In this document: positions 30,082 to 41,626 of the stretch, one piece after another | Layout of the letters: every line of letters starts with the position of its first letter | Position numbering within the stretch: the first letter of the stretch is position 1 | From: Lantana camara | Taxonomy: Eukaryota > Streptophyta > Magnoliopsida > Lamiales > Verbenaceae | Reading direction: 5' to 3' | NCBI GenBank assembly: GCA_037501455.1 | Contig: CM074865.1 | Location: 38,174,501 to 38,238,500 of the forward strand | DNA length: 64,000 nt | Notes under the pieces: model-generated | Databases searched by the model: none | The model's input: the letters and a program-made list of their open reading frames with translations, nothing else | Told to the model about the DNA's origin: nothing | Made by a program: the position numbers and the translations under genes

Positions 30082-31762
30082 AAAGAAACCAAGAAGGCTA
30101 AGGAGTCTAGGAAGCGCTGCGCTTACCACATGCAGCCCGGTCATTGGACTTCAGAATGCATCACTTTAAGGGAGGAGGTGGAACGATTGATTCAAGGTGG
30201 CCACCTGATGGAGTTCGTCAAAAAACTGGACGAGCGGGCTCGCTAAGCTTTCGACCCAAGGGAGTCGCCCCCGCCCAGGAGGGGGCGCAAGCCACCATTG
30301 GAGAAGCCTGAAGAGGCTAACCCCCATAACATGCCCACCAACGAAATCTTCATGATTGCGGGCGGCCCCGCTGGGGGGAGACTCCAAGACGGCACGCAAA
30401 AGGTCGAGGCGTCAGGTGGGTCGGGAGCTTTATGGGCCCAGAGAGATCATGCAAGTAGAGCAAGGGCAAGAATGGCGCGAGCAGGAAATCTCATTTAGTG
30501 ATAGGGACATTGTACCAGTAATGCCATGGGACGGCGGTATGCCGAGTTGTCCGATGGTCGTTACATTAGATGTAGCGAATTGTGCTGTACATAAGACCCT
30601 TATTGACAGTGGAAGCTCTGCCAACATTATCTTTTACTCCACCTTGCAAAAGATGAACATCCATAATTCCCTCGAATATGAACCTATTAAAACACCATTG
30701 ACAGGTTTTGGAGGCTCGGAGGTCTATTCCAAAGGAAGAGTCAAGCTCGTTACCTCCATGGGAAAGCTGCCGAAACGGGCCACACAATTATTGGAGTACT
30801 TGGTGGTGGAGGGCCCCTCTGCTTACAACATCATCGTGGGACACCCCGCTTTGATCAGCTTTAGAGCGGTGATCTCCACTTACCATCAAACCATCAAGCT
30901 GCCAACCCTGCACGGGATAGGGGAGCTCCGTTGCAACATACTGGAATCATGGGAGTGCTACTCCATCTCCATGGAAAAGGTACAACTTCCGAACAAAGTT
31001 ATCGTTCCTTTGATAAACGTTGATGATTTCCTGGATACGGAGCTTGCCGACCCAGACGACCCCACCGCAGAGATGTGTTCCAAGCAAATGACCTCCACCA
31101 TAGCAAGGAAGAAGCGTAAGCTTGATGACGGTAAAATAGAGGCAGCAGGAGCCCTTGTCCCAGTCACACTGATTCCAGACGACCCAGAGAAAACCACCCA
31201 CGTTGGGGCGAATCTCAAAGGTAAACAGCAGTGTATGCTCATCCAATTCCTGCGAAGTAATGCAGACGTGTTTACCTGGAAATCCTCGGACTTGGTCGAC
31301 GTCGACCCAAAAATTATCGAGCACCACTTGAACGTGGACCCAAGTTTTCGACCCATCAAGCAGCGACTGAGGGCCCAGAGCGACGAGCGAAACGAGATAA
31401 TCGAGCAAGAGGTCAACAAGTTGTTGGATGCTGGGTACATCACACCAGCCAAGTAAGTGGATTGGCTCTAAAATGTCGTCCTTGTCGCGAAGACAGGGGG
31501 GAAGTGGCGAATGTGCAACGACTTCACCGATTTAAACAAGGCCTGCCCCAAGGACCTTTACCCTCTCCCACGTATTGATCAGTTGGTCGATTCCACTGCC
31601 GGATGCGAGCTCCTAAGCATGATGGACGCCTTCCAGGGTTACTATCAAATTTTCATAGCCCGGTAAGACAAGAAAAAGACCGCGTTCATTGTGGTGAAGG
31701 GGATCTACTATTTCGAGGTCATGCCTTTCGGATTGAAAAACGCAGGCGCAACCTATCAAAGG
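30082..31762 (+). pseudogene. Tat gag knuckle, protease and RT N-terminus
   Basis: After the gag stop come the cysteine/histidine knuckle, another stop (about 30245), then a protease-bearing frame 30356-31456 (LIDSGSSANIIFYSTL active site, IIVGHPALISFRAV). The RT start follows (HHLNVDPSFRPIKQRLRAQ) and a TAA (31454-31456). The next RT blocks (WRMCNDFTDLNKACPKDLYP, GYYQIFIAR) are interrupted by further stops. The sequence leaves the family at about 31762, after the motif [15 protein letters not shown]. The catalytic RT YxDD and first RNase H are missing from the window. Confidence 0.85.
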
Positions 31763-31798
31763 CTGCCCTATATGTATTGGTACCCGTTGTTACCCGAC
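31763..31798. other. Filler at the Tat/Tekay-2 junction
   Basis: About 36 bp that fit neither the Tat RT to the left nor the Tekay protease to the right. Junction filler of this size is typical of error-prone double-strand-break repair after a deletion. The ends are uncertain by a few bases. Confidence 0.55.
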
Positions 31799-34700
31799 GG
31801 ATCTTATTGAGTTACCGATGACGAGATACGAGGTTATACTTGGTATGGATTGGTTGTCCAAGTACCGAGCTAAGTTAGATTGTTACAAGAAAGAGATCAT
31901 CTTGGAAGAAGATGAAAGTGGGACATCAGAAGGTAAAGTTGAGAAGTTATCAGTGATTTCTTCGATGGAAGCTAAGAAGCTGATTCAGAAAGGAGCTAGT
32001 GGATTTGTGGCTTATCTTTTGAATAGACCAAAAGATCAACTTAAGATCGAAGAAGTGGAAGTGGTGAACGAATTCCTAGAAGTGTTTCCTGAGCATTTAG
32101 ATTCGTTACCTCCTGACCGAGAGTTGGAATTTACAATCGAGACGATATCAGGAGCTGAGCCATATTCCAAGACACCTTATAGAATGGCTCCAGCAGAATT
32201 GGATGAACTGAGAAAGCAATTGGACGAGTTGATTGAGTCAGGATATGTTCGACCGAGCACCTCGCCGTGGGGAGCGCCTGTACTTTTCTTTAAGAAAAAG
32301 GATGGATCATTGCGTTTATGCATTGACTATCGGGAGCTGAACAGGATGACAATCAAGAATAAGTATCTTCTCCCTCATATCGAAGAGCTGTTCGACATAC
32401 TACAAGGATCGAAGGTCTACTCCAAGTTAGATCTAAGACAAGGGTATTATCAGTTGAAGATCAGGGAAGCAGATATTCCGAAGACTGCTTTCAACAGCCG
32501 ATACGGACATTATGAGTTTGTAGTAATGCCGTTTGGTTTGACGAACGCACCAGCTGCATTCATGGATATGATGCACCGTATATTCAAGCCGTTTCTCGAC
32601 AAGTTTGTAGTGATCTTCATCGACGATATCTTGGTATTTTCGAAGACACCGGAGGAACATGCTGAGCATCTTCGAATCGTGTTACGCACTTTGCTGGATC
32701 ACAAGCTATATGCAAAGTTCAGTAAATGTGAGTTCTGGCTTGAGAGAGTTACATTTCTCGGACACATCATATCAGGATCTGGAATCGAAGTAGATCCCTC
32801 GAAGATCGAGACGATCATGGATTGGAAGTCACCGAAGAATCCTTTAGAAGTGAGGAGTTTTCTGGGATTAGCTGGTTACTACCGGAGGTTTGTCCAAGAT
32901 TTCTCGAAGATAGCTACACCTCTAACTAAGTTGACAAAGAAGAAGGGAAGTTTGAATGGACGGAGAAGTGTGAGCAAAGTTTTCAAAGATTGAAGGAGAT
33001 GCTAACAACTGCACCCGTGTTAGCGTTACCAGAAGGAAAAGAAGGATATACTTTTTACACCGATGCTTCGAAAGAAGGACTAGGAGGAGTTTTGATGCAG
33101 AATGGAAAAGTGATTGCGTATGCATCAAGGAAACTCAAAACGCATGAAGTCAACTACCCGACACATGATTTGGAGTTAGCAGCGATAATTTTTGCTCTGG
33201 GAAAGTGGAGACATTACCTGTATGGAGTTACGTTTGAGATCTTTACTGATCATAAGAGCCTGCGATATCTATTCACTCAGAAGGAGTTGAATATGCGACA
33301 GAGGAGATGGATGGAATTTCTGGAGGACTACGATTGCATTATTCAGTACCATCCAGGAAAGGCGAATGTTGTAGCAGATGCTCTAAGCAGGAAAGTTCGT
33401 TTGGCACAGATTTCTGCCAACCCCGAGGTTGATCAAAGAGAGAGAATGGAGGTGATAACCAAAGCTCGAATCGCGAACGTTGTGATAATATCACCTTTGA
33501 AAGAACAAGTGCTGGAGGCACAGAAGAACGACGAGTGGAGTAAGAAATGTCTCGAATCTAAGGAGAAAGATGATGAGACCAAGTTCAAGGCTGATGAACA
33601 TGGAATTTTGAGGTACAAAGGTCGAGTATGCGTACCAACTGTTTTGAGGAAAGAGATTCTCGATGAAGCGCATAAGACTAAGTACACGATACATCCCGGA
33701 GGCACTAAGATGTATCAAGATGTTAAGATGCATTTCAGGTGGAACGGAATGAAGAGAGACATAGCCAACTATGTCAGGAAGTGCTTAACTTGTCAGAAAG
33801 TTAAGGCTGAGCACCAGAAGCCGAGTGGGAAGTTGCAACCATTACCGATTCCGCCTTGGAAGTGGGAGAAAATCACGATGGATTTTATCACTGGATTACC
33901 CAAAGTCAGAGGAGGACAAGATAGTATCTGGGTGATCATTGATCGATTGACCAAGTCAGCGCACTTTTTGCCGGTAAAGACGACGGATAAGGTTAGCACG
34001 TTGGCAAAGCTGTATCAACAAGAGATTGTTAGACTACATGGAGTTCCAAACAGTATAGTCTCGGATAGAGATCCGAAATTCACGTCGCACTTATGGAAAG
34101 AAATTCAAACTTTGATGGGAACGAAGTTAAACTTCAGTACTGCAGCGCATCCTCAGACGGATGGACAATCAGAAAGGATGATCAAATACTTGGAAGATAT
34201 GCTAAGAGCTTGCGCTTTGGACTTCCAGGAAAGTTGGAAAGATTGTTTACCTCTTGTGGAGTTTGCATACAATAATAGTTATCAAGCTTCTATTAAAGCT
34301 GCTCCGTATGAAGCTCTGTATGGAAGGAAATGTAGATCCCCGTTGTACTGGGATTTGGATGAAGCGAGATGTACTGAGGAAGGACCGATCAGAGTGAATT
34401 CAGCAAAATGGATAAGAGAAGCGACAGAAAAGATTCAGATCATTCGCCAAAGAATGAAAGCTGCCCAGGACAGGCAGAAGAGTTACGCTGATCGACGAAG
34501 AAGGGATTTGGAATTCGCAGTGGGCGAAAAGGTATTTCTGAAGGCATCGCCAAGAAAAGGGTTTTCCCGAATTGGAAAAGGTGGAAAGTTAAACCCGAGA
34601 TATGTTGGACCGTATGAGATACTAGAAAGAGTCGGACCGACTGCTTATAGATTAGATTTACCTGTAGGTCTTACAGGAATTCACAACGTATTTCATGTAT

Positions 34701-35038
34701 CTCAGCTTCGCAAGTGTTTCTCGGATGAGACAGAGGTTGTGCCGGTAGAGGAGATACCGTTGGAACCGGATCTGACTTATGTTTTGAAGCCCGCTGAGAT
34801 TCTAGACATGAAGTTTCAAGAGTTAAGGAATAGGAAGATTCCTTTGGTTAAAGTCCTTTGGAAGGGACATGGGACAGAAGAGGCAACCTGGGAGACAGAA
34901 GAGAAAATGCAGAAACATCACCCTGAGTTGTTTGCAGTTACAGCGGAAGAATCTGAGGACAGATTCTCTTTAAGGAGGGGTGATTGTAACAGCCCAAAAC
35001 AGGGGCTGGATGAAAACAGTAAGTTAAGGCAGTGGTAA
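31799..35038 (+). pseudogene. Tekay-2 pol
   Basis: RT has [36 protein letters not shown] and [11 protein letters not shown] small indel near 32940 (LTKKKGS against the second frame) splits the ORF into 31818-32993 and 32990-35038. RNase H has [37 protein letters not shown] and DALSRK. Integrase has the HHCC finger ending [16 protein letters not shown] and an intact DDE ([31 protein letters not shown]). The C-terminal chromodomain is [14 protein letters not shown]...EEATWETEE. Frame 2 stays open through the polypurine tract (AAGGAGGGGTGA) and 18 codons into the LTR. It is one indel from an open pol, so comparatively well kept. Confidence 0.9.
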
Positions 35039-36051
35039 AGCGTTTATAGACCGTGATCCAACTTTTTGAATCATCATGCATTGCATTCTTACATGAACTT
35101 GGTGCTCGTATATGTCTGACATGTTTTAAGGGGAATTCTTGACCTTTGATTCAGTTTACTATTCATAACCCAAGCCTACCTTGTTCATATTGCTACTCGA
35201 ACCCTAGAGGTTCATCATACATGTTTCCCAATCGTTTGAACTTGTTTCCCGAACTCAGAAAGTCTTTCTTGAGCCATAAGGGTATTTTTGGAACTTACCG
35301 ACCAAAGTTACTATTCATCAGAAAATGATCTTTTGATTCTGACACCTTTTTCTACCCAAGTTACAGTCGAATCGATCCTTGAGTCGAGACGAGTCTTTTG
35401 AAATCATTCTTGGCTTGGAAATCCATTCCGGAACTTTGTTTTATTGAAAACGTTTTTGAAAACCCTAGTTTACTATTCCTTTTACGAACGGTTTCATTCG
35501 GAAAATGTTTTCTCTTCGGATTTGCACTACTTGAGCTATTTCAAGATTTTTGAGATGTTTTACAACTCTTGATTCAAGTCCTAGCTTGAAAATTTGAAGT
35601 GTACGTTCGTATGTGAGAATTCACTATTCATCCTACGTTTTCAACTTTTTAACGGTAAAACGTTTTATAGTCGATTTTGGACTCAAAACGCTTCTCGATT
35701 TATTTCTTGAATTTTGGAAGCAATCCGGACTTGAAAATCATTTTAGAAAGTCGTTTTTCACTCATGTCGAGTTTCGAGCTCAAAACTTTTATTCACTAAA
35801 ACGAATGTATCTTTCAAACGGTAAATCCGATTTCGACGAATGAATATGCGTTTCGAAGCTAATTTTCTTGCCGTCGGAATGGTTAAACTTCCAGCCACTT
35901 ATCCTTGAGTCTTGGGGGACGAAATTACAGAAATATCCCCAGCAGTCCCATTTTAGCTTCAACATGCCTAAAGCTTCCAAGAGAATCTATCCAATTTTGC
36001 TCTCCTACCCTTCTCCACATTTTATTTCCAAGGTGAGGGGCTTCTCTTCAG

Positions 36052-36060
36052 CTATAAATA
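36052..36060 (+). promoter_or_regulatory. TATA box in Tekay-2 LTR
   Basis: TATAAATAG about 1.07 kb into the LTR, followed by CT-rich sequence, is a good candidate for the U3/R promoter. Confidence 0.6.
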
Positions 36061-36858
36061 GAGGCCAAGAGGCATTTGAATCCTTGCTCAAAGTTGTGTT
36101 AACAACACCCTTTCATCTCTCCCTCTCCCCCTCTTGCCGTCGGCACCCCCCCTTGTAGCTAGGTTAGTTGTTTTATTTTTATGTTATGTTAGTTTAGTTT
36201 ATGTTTTTATGTTATGGTATGTTTATATTATGTTTAGGTTGGGTCTTAGGGTCTTCCCTAAGCCATATAGGATTTTATTTTATGCATTTATTATATAGTT
36301 TTTATGATATGTTTGTGTAGTTGTTTATATGTTTTAATTGTATAGTATATGCATGAATATGTTATGAATTGCTCTAGTATATGCTATGATCATGTGATAT
36401 GATTGTTATATTATGAGAATTGATGCATGATTATGGAATTTGAATTATGTTCATGCATGTTTGCTAATGGAATAGTGATTTACAATTTATTATGTCACAA
36501 CTTGTTACATGTTGATATTGGAATTAAATTGTTACATGTTACATGCCTAAAGGTTCATGATATATGATATGATATGATATGATATATGTTGTGACATGTT
36601 GTCACATTGTTATATGACTCTTGAATTATGAATTGAGTTTATGATATGATTTGGATTAATGGATTAGTGCCTTGATCATATTGTACACTTTAATAGTGTC
36701 ACATGTTATAACCTAAGATAGAATAGTGTTTCATAACTTGATCTTATGCCTTAATTGGATCTCTTAACTATAGGTTATACCTTTAACCTAGATCACATTT
36801 GATTATATTAACATGAACTTGAAACTATAGGTTATAATCAAGATCATAATTTGATTAG

Positions 36859-36940
36859 GGTGTGTGTGTGTGTGCATGCCGTGTGTGTGTGTGTGTTCGT
36901 GCATGGTGTGTGTGTGTACCGTGTGTGTGTGGGTGTGTGT
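36859..36940. repeat. (GT)n/(TG)n compound microsatellite in LTR
   Basis: GT runs interrupted by CATGCC, TTCGTGCATG and TACC motifs. Confidence 0.9.
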
Positions 36941-36975
36941 ATAGTAAGGGTTTGACCCGACCCTTTGACCCGACA

Positions 36976-37040
36976 TGTGAATAGTAACCTGTGAATAGTA
37001 ATCGTGAATAGTACTTTTAAATAGTGCTTTTGAATAGTAA
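36976..37040. repeat. Short tandem repeat of GTGAATAGTA in LTR
   Basis: About five imperfect copies of a 10-15 bp unit around GAATAGTA. Confidence 0.75.
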
Positions 37041-38101
37041 AAATGAATTAAAACTTGTGCTTTCTCTATAGACATTTGCACCTAGGGTTTCCATATCCAG
37101 GGTCTAAAATGTGTTTTCAAAATGTGTTTTCTTTCGTGGACTTGTTTCTTAACCTAAGGTTTGCGATAGGATTCATAATTTGACTAAAGCTTACTCGGTT
37201 ATAGTAAGATCATAGTCTAACGTTAAGAGTAACTCACTTTGATGTATTCCTTTGTGTGTTACCTTTCTTGAATACCTTAAATGGTATTACTCTCTTGTGT
37301 TACATGTTCTTTACATGTTCCTTGTTCATTGTTTCTTGCATTTCATATGCATCTTGGTTAGTAGTGGGTCTTAGTTGTTAAGCTCACTCTAGTACACCAC
37401 CTACAGGAGTTAAAGTTGAGCACTGGGATCCCCAGGGCACCGCATAATCTGTCTACCTACCTTTGTTACTGATAGGTGAGGTGAAGTTATAAATGTTTTC
37501 CAACTGGAACCACGATTATACTATCGTATCATATGTTTTGAAATTCAAAGCTAAACCTTGTTTTGAACTATCCCTTTTATCGGGACATTCTCTTGAAAGG
37601 ATCATTCATACTTTAATAGTATACCTTGATCTACAGTACATGTTTTCCAAAGTTCTGCATTCTTGTTCAAAGACAGTTACATGTTTTGCATATGTTTTCA
37701 AAGTACAGTTTACAGACAGTTTCACATGTTTTCAGACAGAATCATATGTTTTACAGACAGCATCATATGTTACAGTTACAGTTTCACATGTTATAGTTAG
37801 CATACTGGAGTGATACTCTGGTCACTGCTAATCTTAAATGCAAGCATACAGTTTACAGTTTGGGCCCGGCGGTTATGTGTGGAGGTGATGCTCGGGAGGT
37901 GAGCGCCAACGACATCACCAATACCGGCCGCCACACTTAGACAATTGACACCGACTTTTAACAGGAGGTTTGTTAAGTCAGGACAATCTGTCTGGGAACG
38001 GACAGCAAATCTGTTCCCATTACATGTTTACAGGTCGCCTAGGGCTAGCTACCCGAAGTGACAACCGGTGGAGGATGGTGCATGTTTGTATGTGTTGGTA
38101 A

Positions 38102-38254
38102 GAGTTGTTGTTGACCTTGGTCCAATAGTCTACTGTGTACGGAGTTGTTGTTGACCTTGGTCCAATGCTCTACTTTATGTGGGGTTATTGTTGATCCTGG
38201 TCCGATACTCTACTATACGTGGAATTATTGTTGATCCTGGTCCGATGCTCAACC
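38102..38254. repeat. 40-bp minisatellite, four copies, in Tekay-2 LTR
   Basis: Units start at 38102, 38142, 38182 and 38222 (last one partial). Each contains TTGTTGACCTTGGTCCAAT or its diverged form TTGTTGATCCTGGTCCGAT. Copies 1-2 and 3-4 are more alike, suggesting two rounds of duplication. Confidence 0.88.
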
Positions 38255-39116
38255 AAATCATGTTTTCTGGAGTAAGGATGGAGGAGCCTAGCTTGCGGGC
38301 AAAATTCTGTTTCATAAAGGATGGTTCATATCTGAAAAGTTCACTCTACCCTTATCCCGTTTTATGAAAGAACTATGAACCATCAACAGCATATGTGTGC
38401 GCGTGTGATAGCATTCATGAAAATGTTTTATAACGTGCATTCTTTTACAGCATCGCATTCAAAGAGTTTTATCAACCGAACTTGTTTCAAGTTCTTCTTT
38501 AAAGCATTGCATTTAACAGTTTCGAACTTTACTTCAAGTTCTTTAATTCAGTACTTTCTTTAAAGTATTCCCTCACTTAGTCCTTTTGACTAATACCTCT
38601 CCCGTTTTCTTGCCTCGTGGTTTCAGGTCTTGCAGCCGCAGTCTAGAGGTATCTTGAAGCTCTAGATTGTCATTTTTGTTTCTGTCAGGACTTAGTATTA
38701 CTTCCTTTTGTGTCCTGCATATGTTTTATGGCTGCATCACTTTATACTTCTGTATATGTTCTGAATACTTGAGTATCTTTGTTATACTCTTTCTGCTGCT
38801 CGGTTACCGATATTTTGAACTCTGCTGTATCGGTACTTATATGTGAATCTGTTATATGTTCTGATATGCCGAGTCTCTCTTACACGATCGATATGTTCTT
38901 GCTTGTTACATGCCATCACGCACATGTTTTGAAAAGTTTTAAAATACTCTGATTTTCCGCTGCATAGCCACATCGTTGTACATGTATAGTTCTGATAGAC
39001 AGCCGTTCGCTGGAGTATTTCTTGAGTGATGGCTCACACCATTACTTGAGGGGTGCTTCAGTGCGGGGGTTGAGACGCCGCTCTCCTCTTGTTCTGGTAC
39101 GGGTGGGGGCGTTACA

Positions 39117-41052
39117 AAGGCCCTACTTCCAATCCCATTCCATCATCGTCCTCACAGACCAAGGCTTACGCCAAGTCTTGGAAAAACCGGAAGCATCGGG
39201 AAGAATTGTAAAATGGGCCATTGAGTTGAGTCAGTTCGATATCAACTACCAGCCCAGAGCTGCATATCAAGCCCAGATCCTTGCAGATTTCATCATCGAA
39301 AAGAACGATCCATGTAAGGAAACCCCGCGCTCGGTGCTATGGACCATATCGGTCAATGGCTCCTCAACCTCTCAAGGAGGCGGCGTGGGGATCTCCCTAA
39401 TGAGCACGGGGAGCCAGACGCTTGATTTCACCATCTCCCTTGACTTCCCAGCCACCAACAACGAAGCAGAGTACGAAGCGCTCATCGCTGGCCTCAAAAT
39501 CGCAAAGGAGCATGGGATCGAAAGGATCGCCGTAACGACAGATTCCCAGCTGGTGGCGAGCCAGTTTCAGGGCTCTTACGAAGCGCGTGAAGAGACAATG
39601 ATTAAGTACCTTGGTAAGGTCAAATCCTTGGCGTCCCAATTCAAAGAATTTACGCTACAGCAAGTCCCCAGGGAAGAGAACACGCGAGCGGACGCGTTAT
39701 CAAAGTTCGCAAACGGAATGAAAGGCTCCAAGGACCAGAACATCACTTACTTGTCAAGCAAGGGGAGAGTGATTGATTGCGAGGCAGAGATGATATGCTC
39801 AATCGACCCAGGCGAACCATGCTGGGTCGACGAATGCATACTTTACCTCAGAGATGGAGTGTTACCTGCCGACCGAAATGCTACGAGACGCCTCAAATAC
39901 AAGGCCACAGGTTACTCCTTAGATTCTGAAGGGAGATTGTACAAGAGGGCATTCATGGGGCCAACCAAACGGTGCCTACGCCCCTCGCAGGCTTTGGACA
40001 TCTTGGAAGAAATACACAGCGGGCAGTGTGGAAATCATGCGGGCGGTCGATCCTTGGCCAAGAAAGTTTCTAGAAGTGGGTTCTACTGGCCCACTCTAAA
40101 CGAGGATGCTAAGGAATACGCCCGTAGGTGTGTCAATTGCCAGAAACAAGCCAACATCCCGCACCAACACCCCGCAGAAATGGTCCCTGTAGACATTTGT
40201 TGGCCCTTTGATCAGTGGGGCATTGATATTGTCTGGCCACTGCCGCTCGCGACGGGTCAACGACAATACCTGTTGGTCGCGGTGGTGTACTTCTCTAAAT
40301 GGGTCGAAGCCCAACCCGCTGCAAAAATCACGGACAAGGTCATCCAAAATTTCTTATGGTGCAACATCATTTGCAGATTCGGGATCCCCAGGGTCCTAAT
40401 CTGCGACAACGGAACTCAATTTCAAAGAGCCAACACTAGGTCCTACCGTACAGACATGGGAATCAGTCAACACTTCGCATCGGTCGGCCATCCCCAGGCG
40501 AATTGCCAGGTCGAAGTGATTAATCGGATCATTATCCAGAACCTCCAAACCAGGCTGGAGGCTAAGAAGGGAGCCTGGGTCGATGAACTTGATAGGGTCC
40601 TATGGGCTTCCCGTACAACTCCCAGAACCGCGACAGGGCTAACCCCCTTCTCGATGGTTTACGGGTCGGAGGCCATGATCCCCGCGGAGCTTCTACATCA
40701 AACAGCGAGGGTGTCCAACTACCAGCTCGCCAGAAACGCAGAAGACCGAGCGCATGAGCTCGACACCATTGAAGAAATTCGACAGAAGGGATTCCAACGC
40801 ATGCAACAATATCGAGCCACAGTGGCTAAAAGCTATAACGAAGGGGTCAAGCCTCGCGCTTTTCAAATCGGCGACCTGGTTCTCAAAAAGGTCGAAGTGA
40901 CAAAACACGTGGGCAAGTTACAACCCAACTGGGAAGGCCCGTACCGCATTGCTGAGGTGGGGCGCAACAAAGCTTATCACCTGGAGGATATGGAGGGAAA
41001 CACCATTCCCAGATCTTGGAATGCGCATAACCTCAAGAAGTTTTATGTTTAA
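39117..41052 (+). pseudogene. Tat pol 3' part: RNase H end, second RNase H, integrase
   Basis: Resumes within the first RNase H (RPYFQSHSIIVLTDQ). A second RNase H of the Tat type follows (ISVNGSSTSQGGGVGI, NNEAEYEALIAGL, TDSQLVASQ, ENTRADALSKF). Its first motif reads VNGSS where the family has VDGSS, so a catalytic Asp is Asn. Integrase has a zinc finger H...H...CVNCQKQ and a core with GIDIVWPLP, CDNGTQF and NCQVEVINR, keeping D, D and E. The frame is open to TAA at 41050-41052. The open frame extends leftward into the Tekay-2 LTR, but that part is not Tat sequence. Confidence 0.88.
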
Positions 41053-41626
41053 GAATTTCTCTAAGTTGTAAGTACCGTTTTGTACTCTTCCTAGTTCGTC
41101 TTCAAACAATGAAAAGTACCTTCAGTCCATCTGAATTGTCTATTATCTTCAGTTAATCTGAATGTTGTAACATACCCGTTAATCGGAGTTTACGCTTAGA
41201 ATTTGAAACATCCTAAGGCATACGTAAAGTGCATTCGATATACTATCAATACCCAGAGAAGGGTATGAACCCCCTTCTACACGGCAAACGAAAACCAAGG
41301 AAACCCTAAGTAGTAGCTCATGGTGACTCGCTATGTAAGTTCCCAGCGAGCCAGCTCTGGCTCGCAAGGGTGACTTTCTCCGACCCACAGCATGAGCACT
41401 TTTCGAGCCAGCACTTGAGAAATTACTAATGTCAAGTTTTGTTTAAGTTTCGTTTAAAAGGTTGCGAAAAGCCATACTTACCAACAAGACCAATGTTTTG
41501 GGAAAACAACGTTAAAATAATACAGAGTCAGAAGCAAATATGCGATTCTCATTCATAAGAAGGGGGGTCAGGCCCCGGAGATTTACAAAGGAATTGCAGA
41601 AAAGAAAATACAAGTTCCCTGCACCC
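41053..41626 (+). other. Tat internal spacer between pol and the antisense gene
   Basis: No ORF of substance on either strand. It includes GAGCCAG/CTGGCTCG words near 41345-41370, also seen in the LTR-proximal region (45.2 kb), consistent with one element. Confidence 0.5.

Larger units (their letters stand above)
28277..31762 (+). mobile_element. Tat-lineage Ty3/gypsy element, 5' part (gag, protease, RT start)
   Basis: Unrelated to the flanking Tekay sequence and GC-richer. It starts with ~60 nt of leader, then gag, PR and RT, with CEL/FQGYYQI and [15 protein letters not shown] as in Tat RT. No 5' LTR or PBS precedes it, so the 5' end was lost at the 28276/28277 junction. Its 3' part continues at 39117-46094 after an inserted and deleted segment. 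Confidence 0.85.
31799..39116 (+). mobile_element. Tekay-2: 5'-truncated Tekay/Del chromovirus nested in the Tat element
   Basis: Begins inside the protease ([18 protein letters not shown]) and runs through a full RT-RNase H-INT-chromodomain to a complete 3' LTR (TGTAAC...GTTACA). Directly after the LTR, Tat RNase H sequence resumes at 39117. The 5' LTR, gag and protease start are missing. Protein similarity to Tekay-1 is evident, but the LTR is unrelated in length (4.1 against 2.8 kb), so it is a different family. Confidence 0.9.
34985..39116 (+). repeat. Tekay-2 3' LTR, 4.1 kb
   Basis: TGTAACAGCCC at the start and GGGGGCGTTACA at the end. A TATA box (CTATAAATAGAGG) is at 36051-36063. The LTR is rich in minisatellites (see separate entries) and has no supported gene. 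Short ORFs inside, including His/Thr-rich ones over the GT repeat, are artefacts. Confidence 0.9.

Noticed and set aside
36803..37081. His/Thr-rich ORF on the - strand
   Set aside because: Translation of the GT microsatellite in the Tekay-2 LTR.
39022..39116. N-terminal extension of the Tat pol frame
   Set aside because: It lies within the Tekay-2 LTR; the open frame crosses the junction by chance.
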